Origin: Coriobacteriaceae bacterium
Lineage (GTDB): Bacteria > Actinomycetota > Coriobacteriia > Coriobacteriales > UMGS124
Reading direction: 5' to 3'
Assembly (NCBI GenBank): GCA_019421015.1
Contig: JAHZGC010000035.1
Span: forward strand, 11,818-33,897
Length of the DNA stretch: 22,080 nt
A program made the position numbers and the translations under genes. The notes beneath the pieces are model-generated. The model did not search any database and was not told where the DNA came from. It saw only the letters and a program-made list of their open reading frames with translations. Shown here piece by piece: positions 15,301 through 19,057 of the stretch (the first letter of the stretch is position 1; every line of letters starts with the position of its first letter).

Positions 15301-17035
15301 GGTGTCGCTGCACGAGGTCGACGACCCTGCGGGCCTCGTGCTCACGGGTGTCCTCGACGTCGAGACCCCCTATATCCTGCAAGAGGTCGTCGCGCCCGAC
15401 GGCTACCGGCTCGACCCCACGCCCTTCGCCTTCTCCCTGGCCCCCGACGGCACGCTGGTGGCGCAGGACGCGGGCGGCTACCGCGTGGGCGCCGACGGCG
15501 TCTCGATCGTGGCGTCGGACGTCCGCGTTGCCCCGATGCTCTACAAGGTGTCCGCCCATGGGTGGGAGCGCCTCGAGGGTGCAGAGTTCCGCCTTGAGGG
15601 GCCGTTCACCGACGGGAGCGACTCTCGGGAGTTCATCACAGGTGCGGACGGGTCGGTGGTGCTGGACGGCCTATGCGCCGGGCAGTCCTACATACTGTCC
15701 GAGCTCCGGGCGCCCTCGGGCCACACGGCTCTTGCGGGGAGTATCGAGCTGGCCGTGGCCTCTGACGGTATGCTGAGCATCGTCGGCGATGCATGGGGCG
15801 GGGCGGCCTCCGTCACGCCCGACGGTCTGGGTATCGCCGTCGTCGACGACCTTACCATGCTGGCCTTGCGCAAGGTCGACGCGTCCGACCCCTCCCGGTC
15901 GCTTATAGGCGCCGAGTTCGAGCTGACGAACCTCTCCACGGGCCTGGTTCGCACGATTGCCGTGACCGACGAGTCCTTCGGCTATGTGTTCTTCGGCGAA
16001 CTCGACACTGGGACACGCTACAGCATCCGAGAGACCAAGGCACCTGAAGGTTACGCCTTGGACCCGACGCCCTTCGCCTTCTCCGTGGCCCCCGACGGCA
16101 CGCTGGTGGCGCAGGACGCGGGCGGCTACCGCGTGGAGGCGGGCGGTCTCGTGCTGACCGCGTGCGACGTGCCTCTGGGCGTCGACCTTGAGAAGGTCGG
16201 CTCCGACGGCGAGCCGCTGACGGGCGCCGTCTACGCGCTGAGCGGGGTGTTCTCCGACTCGGCGGGGGCCGTGCAGACGCGCACGCTGGCCTTCGGAGAC
16301 GGCAGCTCGCTGAGCGTCGGGCACCTCCTGGCCGGCGAGACCTACACGCTGGTCGAGCAGGTGGCGCCCGCCGGCCACGTCTGTGTCGGCGCTGAGCTGA
16401 GCTTCTCGATTGACGAGGCGGGCAGGGCGGTGCTCGCCGAGGGCGCCGACGCCTCGCTGCTGACGCTCACGGGGGACGGCAGGGGCCTCATGGTCCATGA
16501 CCGGCCTACTGAGCTGACCCTCGAGAAGGTTGACGCCTCCGACCCGACCAAGACCCTGGCGGGTGCCGTGTTCGAGCTCGTCGACGTTGCTACGGGCGAG
16601 AAGACCGACCTTGCGGTAGACGTCGACGGCAGGCTTACGCTGCGCGGCGTCCTGAGCGTAGGGGTTTCGTACACGCTGCGCGAGGTGGAGGCTCCCGAGG
16701 GCTATGAGCTGGACGGCACCGTGTTCGCCTTCTCCCTGGCCTCCGACGGCACGCTGGTGGCGCAGGACGCGGGCGGCTACCGCGTGGGCGCCGACGGCGT
16801 CTCAATCGTGCTGGCCGACCGTGCGGCCGAGCCTGTGGCGCCGGAGCCTATTCCCCCCGAGCCCATTCCCCCCGAGCCTGTTCCCGCGGAACCCCCTTTG
16901 CCTGTTCCTGAGCCGCCGGCCTCGCAGGTCGTCAAGACGGCCGACCTCACGGCAGCGTGGGTTGCCGCCCCGCTGGCCGTAGCGGGGGTGCTGCTGGTTG
17001 TGATCGCCGTCTGGCTCAAGCGGCGCTCTGAGTAG
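6395..17035 (+). CDS. Giant Cna_B/SpaA-repeat surface protein with C-terminal membrane/cell-wall anchor
   Basis: The predicted 3546-residue adhesin-like protein has, in order: a signal peptide (basic KARGRR, hydrophobic core, cleavage near PALAA, residue about 41); an Ala/Pro/Glu-rich linker (about 42-209); an unrecognised domain (about 210-479); 12 Cna_B-type units (480-2146); 12 SpaA/prealbumin-type units (2147-3475); a Pro/Glu segment of IPPEP-like steps (about 3477-3510); VVKTAD at 3512-3517; a transmembrane helix (about 3520-3541); and the tail KRRSE. Each unit has a Lys near its start, a Glu in the second half and a terminal Asn (first 12) or Asp (last 12), the pattern of self-forming isopeptide bonds. 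I chose the ATG at 6395 because GGGAG is 5 nt upstream and the signal peptide starts there; a TTG at 6299 in frame has no ribosome site. Family knowledge: such proteins are rigid, protease-resistant stalks or pilus-like fibres. No sortase or pilin gene is nearby. The ligand is unknown. Confidence 0.93.
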   Translation: MGSSGKARGRRFLSFFMSALLVVQTMPWGVVPALAADIEHEPVAVEQPVALSAVTGDPAALSAVTGDPAALPDGDVPDPAALPSSPEGAAAPEDVADAAAPPAQVEVPVALETANVAPAATDVAEAAVSENINIDPQDEVNANSTDLNNEVKLDGTEPEASAGLSPTDESAETGGGAAPAEPTAVAVPVEAGAAADPVITPSVDGATSASYTIAFVDNGNSAHLRPSAQAVADRASLQFSLDGSAYYPLLSSDGSLSEQARDLLGLTEVPPYALVGSEPTLDRYVIEAAGLPAQVVYHSSVEGAEVPPAQPIHWAVVPDDAVLNEGLDPSQNRYEMAPGMQEGVDQVATLCSSVKFAVDIRGGEGSDDGALFGELMGSMELTVHDGPDAVRTCTLEEALSQGLLTWSYDPASGLVEIEGMLPRYSASTGNELGYSISYTGPQEGEDYWQAVYDNGAVPNHGSDATQAWAGGTLKLIHAGTTSFTASKLWEDGDDPAGRPEVKFTLLRYSCTPRADASQAAPVPVDGSHFAEVVVGAASGENPYTIVFPSDGSYTLPKFDPDGNPYVYCVLEDMGAGTGTDYSTVLGAIDPQTGAVTDTPPSCGVQGEGWVRPADDPYVYDGGTVSNVRTGTTSLGWGKQFLAQHYQDQLQNVTCVFKVQQRVAGSDGAWADVAGPDGGIYEVRLSNFASSSLLQGTDLSLPAYDFVGRELEYRFVETDVLQNGVSTGYRVEETPDGTYKGYFNLELTDPNTHEVATVLFESTLAASSDEVVSNAPAASTYQNIVKQWRDESGADVPGPEDGIEVGFELWRDGQLLATLYADGDAQDPVRVDPANALSDLGATAVENEPWHVAVEGLPQFSADGKAYSYQVRETALEGWVSSRSFDPATHTTTVVNAPNTGAGVQTSFDLEKFWIDGGNTHAAESVGVELRATQPIEATDAAGNPVRYEAGDVLGAWSLEAGRHWSATVALPLAGVTTDKLALVEVSATAADGVVSTVMSQEEFASWATGHGIVYNPYTFSNPAASVLVHGGYVYEVSSSYDQERGAFAVTNRRVGSVSLDVEKAWADRRADPGDEQVPRPQALISLRCVEYPASIGTDADGNGYVVRYDGVRVPILAADGTPMPATVAVDTPVGAYESSYSFNNLPKYDAAGTRIHYRVVETWAEGTDVGDYVSSRKVGPYEQGPYNYRDSQSYAFTNSRTGVTTAVFYKQWNDQYVADVLKQRPDIYLTLYASDSEHVDEQGNAVPYPVAGYVRVQWSMGGSYGAVTFSGSATFQTATVANLPKYDANGLPITYWASEAMAADATSLDYVPVSFEGGAETFVLPDGTTLMASGGTFVNGIARPLAVRGEKLWQSVPSDFALDDLPDVAVVLERRLQGSDDEWVQVACTSDFSKEGRRWGYELRFETDADGTPVEVDGQPVPLPTYDPAGRLYEYRTVERIDGLSGTPGTADDVFKVSVGAGGNYRIVNSYAPTSGNLTVKKLYGNHPAGELYPDLTFTLYRQYTKADGSLSSPYRVEQRRLASRDVVDDQGSVTFAGLPVYAPNGQPWLYSVVEKGIGGYASTVALGNLSSTDDPAFGAHGPVFGGELSSADSVGPIGIPGGEAALDEVADLTFANVYEPAPSFRIEGTKHWVDWENAFGIRPDDLTLELTRSYAGGTQAVELQSDDSQGAAYLTWDKGSRADAWTFSIENLEVWAPDDTLWRYTVTEVLNDGDGYRVQLNFSPSFGVTAVPGDGGSASGALRNTLDGRVSVSKTWEGDNTELDLRPAQVGIELQASVDRGATWGPMREVLAAAGFDMSGVLQGVPLSLTLPFNGRWSTAWGSLPLMGVVPATGERLSISYRVVETFIGTPGTPMYQPIVLGQLDAAGTDYGTTYPYQVSATVSGSLGGLSGSLDFSIKNSLYATDVSITKVWDDADDYWGLRRDVTFALERRAEGGQWEPVMRESDPAAPVTATLAAPAAPQDSATLSLTRLPAYLPDGTPCEYRLVEVAQSPYDGVWSDGQGNAVPSEDAGMDGQTLTNRLRTVGLVGTKAWDDADGAAPVPDVSDEAMRPTLVLERSSDGGTTWSAVTCPDGPVWSAGEGGSWTFAYEGLPACDASGNAYSYRARELGVVPGYHPVQADAPSTLRPDGTAWENPVMTNELNRLALEKLGADGAPLNGVSLAVRSLDRRVTYALWERDGDGGAAARVWRSGTLDPEGDGTCVSTAGVLVGLAAGIYRVEETVPPNGYTVLEPAVIEIAASGAATLLDAAPGWSVSADGAALTAVDKPVSAVLYKLSAQDWQLLPSAVFRLEGRFSDGTSVRELTTGADGSVALEDLVAGETYRLSETGAPSGHAQLAGSVEVRVDWDGTLSVVDGDAWAGAVGVVGGGTGIAVVDDITQVALRKADAADPSRNLTGAQFVLENLDTGTQSTVSVDEGHFGYAVLSGLDTGVPYRIYEAAAPAGYRLDPTPFDFHLDAAGRLVADGPVGAPYAVEDGGLVLTACDTELAVRIEKADLEGRPLLGAVYALSGVFLDSGGEVETRTLSFGDESSLSVGKLLAGETYTLEEVVPPSGYRLVRGTCSFSVGSDGTVSLVGAPEGFSAASDGLGIVAVDRPVVASLLKVSAAGQAPLAGAEFTLEGVFADGSGGASGLVFETRSLRTDASGVVALEGLVVGRTYVLAEATAPSGHALLKGEAALEVQPDGTLVLLPESFGPLAEALAVDGSGVRVVVADEPTLFRLSKVDAGDASKALAGAKFELANGKTGETSQLAVGDDGTLELRGVLDVGVPYSLRETEAPVGYRLDPTVFSFWLDGSGNLVARDAGPYRVVAGEVAVVMADEPATAVLTKVSATDGRPLEGAEFTLEGSFADGSREQRLVTDADGNAQIGLLVGGERYTLTETAPPAGHRWLSGSAVLAVAPDGTLDVVASGEGASELEQALTVEGGALGIRVADEPTRLTLGKTDASDTPHPLTGARFVLINAHTGSVSLHEVDDPAGLVLTGVLDVETPYILQEVVAPDGYRLDPTPFAFSLAPDGTLVAQDAGGYRVGADGVSIVASDVRVAPMLYKVSAHGWERLEGAEFRLEGPFTDGSDSREFITGADGSVVLDGLCAGQSYILSELRAPSGHTALAGSIELAVASDGMLSIVGDAWGGAASVTPDGLGIAVVDDLTMLALRKVDASDPSRSLIGAEFELTNLSTGLVRTIAVTDESFGYVFFGELDTGTRYSIRETKAPEGYALDPTPFAFSVAPDGTLVAQDAGGYRVEAGGLVLTACDVPLGVDLEKVGSDGEPLTGAVYALSGVFSDSAGAVQTRTLAFGDGSSLSVGHLLAGETYTLVEQVAPAGHVCVGAELSFSIDEAGRAVLAEGADASLLTLTGDGRGLMVHDRPTELTLEKVDASDPTKTLAGAVFELVDVATGEKTDLAVDVDGRLTLRGVLSVGVSYTLREVEAPEGYELDGTVFAFSLASDGTLVAQDAGGYRVGADGVSIVLADRAAEPVAPEPIPPEPIPPEPVPAEPPLPVPEPPASQVVKTADLTAAWVAAPLAVAGVLLVVIAVWLKRRSE
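6541..6600 (+). repeat. Perfect 30-bp tandem duplication in the giant gene
   Basis: Bases 6541-6570 and 6571-6600 are identical, and the first 6 bases recur at 6601-6606. The unit encodes ALSAVTGDPA twice (residues 50-59 and 60-69), directly after the signal peptide. Being 30 bp it keeps the frame whatever the copy number. Confidence 0.97.
6779..6872 (+). other. AT-rich codon island inside the giant gene
   Basis: By hand count 32 of the 90 bases in 6781-6870 are G or C (about 36%), against clearly GC-rich sequence on both sides. The stretch encodes an Asn/Asp/Glu-rich peptide (residues about 129-160) using ATA, TTA, AAT, GTT and GAA codons that are scarce elsewhere in the gene. The frame is continuous. 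Confidence 0.85.
7832..12832 (+). repeat. Array of 12 Cna_B-type domains
   Basis: Unit starts at 7832, 8285, 8726, 9101, 9560, 10001, 10427, 10823, 11267, 11645, 12116 and 12479. Typical marks are an opening K-x-W (or K-x-F/Y) such as ASKLWEDG or TKVWDDADD, a middle LPKYD/LPAY-type strand, a VVE or TVE-type strand with Glu, and a closing strand with Asn (VTN, FTN, IKN). Units are about 118-157 residues and are diverged from each other, unlike the SpaA array that follows. The fourth unit has the least clear catalytic Glu. Confidence 0.85.
13205..14188 (+). repeat. A-B-C domain triad, first copy
   Basis: Three consecutive SpaA-type units in the order A (13205), B (13532), C (13862). The same order with matching linkers (GDAW, GIAVVDD, LTACD) recurs at 15527-16507, which points to duplication of a block of about 980 bp and not of single domains. 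Confidence 0.75.
15427..15511 (+). repeat. 85-bp near-identical repeat, copy 1 (type B unit at 15209)
   Basis: This stretch, encoding AFSLAPDGTLVAQDAGGYRV and the following residues to SIV, differs by only two bases from 16726-16810. Its first part also matches 16075-16136 with one difference. Confidence 0.9.
15527..16507 (+). repeat. A-B-C domain triad, second copy
   Basis: Units A (15527), B (15851) and C (16175) repeat the order of 13205-14188 and share its linkers. Two A-B pairs lie between the triads and one further B unit follows. Confidence 0.75.
16075..16136 (+). repeat. Near-identical repeat, copy 2 (type B unit at 15851)
   Basis: About 62 bp match 15427-15488 with one visible difference (CTG changed to GTG), then the sequences diverge. 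Confidence 0.88.
16726..16810 (+). repeat. 85-bp near-identical repeat, copy 3 (type B unit at 16508)
   Basis: Matches 15427-15511 with two differences, one of them silent in the SIV codons. It ends just before the Pro-rich wall segment. Confidence 0.9.
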
Positions 17036-17051
17036 GGGCACGCCTTCAGGT

Positions 17052-17086
17052 GGGGCCGCATGCCGGAGTGGTCGGCGTGCGGCCCC
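17052..17086 (+). terminator. Hairpin terminator after the giant gene
   Basis: GGGGCCGCATGCCG (17052-17065) pairs along 14 bases with CGGCGTGCGGCCCC (17073-17086), with one G-U pair and a 7-nt loop. It lies 16 nt after the stop codon. The T-run that follows is poor (GTTCCCCCCTTT), so termination may be incomplete or factor-assisted. Confidence 0.65.
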
Positions 17087-17162
17087 GGCCGTTCCCCCCT
17101 TTCGCTCGATGAACATTTGCGGCATGCGTTCCGCGGTGTTCCCAAGGGAGCCGTGTGCCCGC

Positions 17163-17168
17163 TAGAAT
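17163..17168 (+). promoter_or_regulatory. Candidate -10 promoter of the gat operon
   Basis: TAGAAT matches the -10 consensus at five of six positions and lies between the giant gene's hairpin and gatC. It would give a leader of about 74 nt. No clear -35 is seen at 16-18 bp. Confidence 0.4.
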
Positions 17169-17185
17169 GGGTTCCATGCCAAGTG

Positions 17186-17209
17186 CGCGCCCCGCATCGT
17201 CGGGGCGCG
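17186..17209 (+). promoter_or_regulatory. Leader hairpin upstream of gatC
   Basis: CGCGCCCCG (17186-17194) and CGGGGCGCG (17201-17209) form a perfect 9-bp stem with a 6-nt loop, followed by TTTCGTT. It lies 39 nt before the gatC ATG and downstream of the candidate promoter. It could be an attenuator of the gat operon or a second terminator for the giant gene. Confidence 0.5.
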
Positions 17210-17248
17210 TTTCGTTACCATCGAGGACCGAGCGAACGAGGACAGCCT

Positions 17249-17557
17249 ATGAGCCTGACCCAGCAAGAGGTGCGCGGCATCGCCGACTACGCGCGCATCG
17301 CGCTCACCGACGAGGAGCTCGTCGAGATGACCGCCTATATGAACGACGCCGTCGAGAACGTGCTGGCGCCCATTCGTGCCTACGACCTCGCCGGCGTCGA
17401 GCCCGTCTTCCACCCCATCGGGGGCCTTTCGAACGTCATGCGCGACGATGCTCCGCGTCCGGGCCTTCCGCTCGAGACGGCGTTGGAGAACGCCGGCCAG
17501 ACCGAGGGCCGCTACTTCCGTGTCCCCGCCATCCTGGGGAACGGGGGTGAGGCATAG
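17249..17557 (+). CDS. gatC: Asp-tRNA(Asn)/Glu-tRNA(Gln) amidotransferase subunit C
   Basis: The predicted 102-residue GatC helps assemble the GatCAB complex, which converts Glu-tRNA(Gln) and Asp-tRNA(Asn) to Gln-tRNA(Gln) and Asn-tRNA(Asn) in the cytoplasm. The N-terminal helix with QEVRGIADYARIALTDEE is typical, as is the V-x-P-x-x-HPI stretch around residue 51 and the conserved MRDD-x-x-RPG near residues 61-68 (here MRDDAPRPG). I chose the ATG at 17249 because GAGGA lies 6 nt upstream and the family similarity begins there; the frame is open further upstream without a ribosome site. Its stop codon directly abuts the gatA ATG, which indicates translational coupling. Genomes with this complex usually lack glutaminyl-tRNA synthetase; that cannot be checked here. 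Confidence 0.95.
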   Translation: MSLTQQEVRGIADYARIALTDEELVEMTAYMNDAVENVLAPIRAYDLAGVEPVFHPIGGLSNVMRDDAPRPGLPLETALENAGQTEGRYFRVPAILGNGGEA

Positions 17558-19057
17558 ATGGCCGAGACAACCGGTCGTTCGCTCGACACCCTTGGGGCTG
17601 CCCAAATCGCCTCGCTCGTTAGGTCCGGCGAGGTCTCGGCCCGCGAAGTGGCCCAAGCCGCCCTCGACGCCGTGGAGCAGCGCGAGGACGCCGTGCACGC
17701 CTTTCTCGAGATCACGCCCGAGATGGCCCTCGAGAAGGCCGACCGTATAGACGCCGCCCGCGCGGCCGGCGAGGCGCTGCCGCCCATGGCCGGCGTGCCC
17801 GTGGCGTTCAAGGACAACATGCACCTGGTGGGCACGCGCTGCACCTGCGCCTCCCATATGCTCGAGGACTACCAGAGCGCCTACACCGCCACCTGCGTCC
17901 AGCGGATGCTCGATGCGGGCTGCGTGCCGCTGGGCAAGACCAACATGGACGAGTTCGCCTTTGGCTCCTCCACCGAGAACAGCTACTTCGGGCGCACCTT
18001 CAACCCCCACGACCTCGAGCGCGTGCCCGGCGGTTCCTCGGGCGGCTCGGCCGCTGCGGTGGCCGCCGGCATGGCGACGGTCACGCTGGGCAGCGACACG
18101 GGCGGCTCCATCCGCCAGCCCGCCGCCTTCTGCGGCGTCGTGGGCATGAAGCCCACCTACGGCATGGTGTCGCGCTACGGCGTGGTGGCCTTCGGCTCCT
18201 CCCTCGACCAGGTGGGCCCCTTCGGCCGCACGGTCGACGACGTGGCCCTCGCCATGAACGCCCTGGCGGGGCGCGACCCGCTCGACTGCACCTCCCAGGC
18301 TTGGGACCGAGACTTTACGGCCGGCCTGCACGACGGCGTCGAGGGCATGAGAATCGGCGTCATCCCCTCTATGACCTGCGCCGAGGGCGTTGCGCTCGAG
18401 GTGTCCGAGGCCGTGAGGCAGGCCGCCAAGAACCTGGAGCAGGCCGGGGCCGAGCTCGTGGAGGTGGAGCTGCCCAACGCCGCCGCGGCCATCAGCGCCT
18501 ACTACGTGCTCGCCCCCTGCGAGGCCTTCTCGAACCTGGCCCGCTTTGACGGCGTGCGCTACGGCTACCAGTACCCCGAGGCCCGCGACCTGGCCCAGAT
18601 GACCTCGATGTCGCGCGCCATCGGCTTTGGCCCCGAGGTCAAGCGCCGCATTATGCTCGGTGCCTACCTGCTCTCGAGCGGCGTCTACGACGAGTACTAC
18701 TACCCGGCCCAGCAGGTGCGCGCCCTCATCACCCAGGACTACCGCGACGCGTTCCAGAAGGTTGACGCGATCCTCATGCCGTCGAGCCCCCACGCCGCCT
18801 TCAAGTTCGGCGAGCTCAGCGACCCTACGGCCATGTACCTCTCCGACATGTTCACGATCTCGCTCAACATCGCGGGCAACGCCGGTGTGAGCGTGCCCGT
18901 GGGCACGGGCTCCGCCAGCGGGCTGCCCATCGGCGCCCAGCTCATCGGACCGGCCTTTGGCGACGACCGGCTTTTGCGCGTGGCCGCCACCCTGCAGGAC
19001 TTCTACGGCCCCACGGCCGTGGCCGCCGCGCTTGCCGGCAAGGGAGGGGAGCTCTAA
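17558..19057 (+). CDS. gatA: Asp-tRNA(Asn)/Glu-tRNA(Gln) amidotransferase subunit A (glutamine amidase)
   Basis: The predicted 499-residue amidase-signature protein releases ammonia from glutamine for use by GatB. The catalytic Ser-cisSer-Lys triad is visible: Lys85 in VAFKDN, Ser160 in the GGSSGGSA loop and Ser184 in GSDTGGSIRQPAAFCG. The spacing (75 and 24 residues) equals that of characterised GatA. Length is normal for the family. The ATG at 17558 follows the gatC stop without a gap, with GGGGGTGAGG just upstream inside gatC. The stop TAA overlaps the gatB ATG by one base, so the three subunits are translated as one coupled operon. Confidence 0.97.
   Translation: MAETTGRSLDTLGAAQIASLVRSGEVSAREVAQAALDAVEQREDAVHAFLEITPEMALEKADRIDAARAAGEALPPMAGVPVAFKDNMHLVGTRCTCASHMLEDYQSAYTATCVQRMLDAGCVPLGKTNMDEFAFGSSTENSYFGRTFNPHDLERVPGGSSGGSAAAVAAGMATVTLGSDTGGSIRQPAAFCGVVGMKPTYGMVSRYGVVAFGSSLDQVGPFGRTVDDVALAMNALAGRDPLDCTSQAWDRDFTAGLHDGVEGMRIGVIPSMTCAEGVALEVSEAVRQAAKNLEQAGAELVEVELPNAAAAISAYYVLAPCEAFSNLARFDGVRYGYQYPEARDLAQMTSMSRAIGFGPEVKRRIMLGAYLLSSGVYDEYYYPAQQVRALITQDYRDAFQKVDAILMPSSPHAAFKFGELSDPTAMYLSDMFTISLNIAGNAGVSVPVGTGSASGLPIGAQLIGPAFGDDRLLRVAATLQDFYGPTAVAAALAGKGGEL

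Larger units (their letters stand above)
12833..16819 (+). repeat. Array of 12 SpaA/prealbumin-type domains
   Basis: Unit starts at 12833, 13205, 13532, 13862, 14189, 14549, 14867, 15209, 15527, 15851, 16175 and 16508. Each has an opening Lys, a L-x-GA-x-F or GAVY segment, a G-x-Y-x-L-x-E segment followed by AP-x-G(Y/H), a DGTL-type turn and a closing Asp (VDKP, VVDD, ADEP, CDVP and similar). After a divergent first unit, the rest fall into type A (KVSA, LEG-x-F-x-DGS, APSGH), type B (DASDPS, GAxFxL, GYRLDPTPF) and type C (GAVYALSGVF, SSLSVG, LLAGETYTL). Confidence 0.88.

Noticed and set aside
13946..16498. Several minus-strand frames (154, 352 and 275 codons) that resemble one another
   Set aside because: Their mutual likeness comes from the repeated SpaA units on the opposite strand and not from real genes.
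13205..16819. Regular spacing that might suggest a CRISPR array
   Set aside because: The period is about 320-360 bp, copies are diverged and coding, and no short identical repeats with unique spacers are present.
17052..17095. Possible tRNA because of the long GC-rich stem
   Set aside because: It is a single 14-bp hairpin with no D, anticodon or T arms.
17162..18793. Minus-strand frame of 543 codons
   Set aside because: Antisense to gatC and gatA, which are certain from catalytic motifs; composition is that of a shadow frame.
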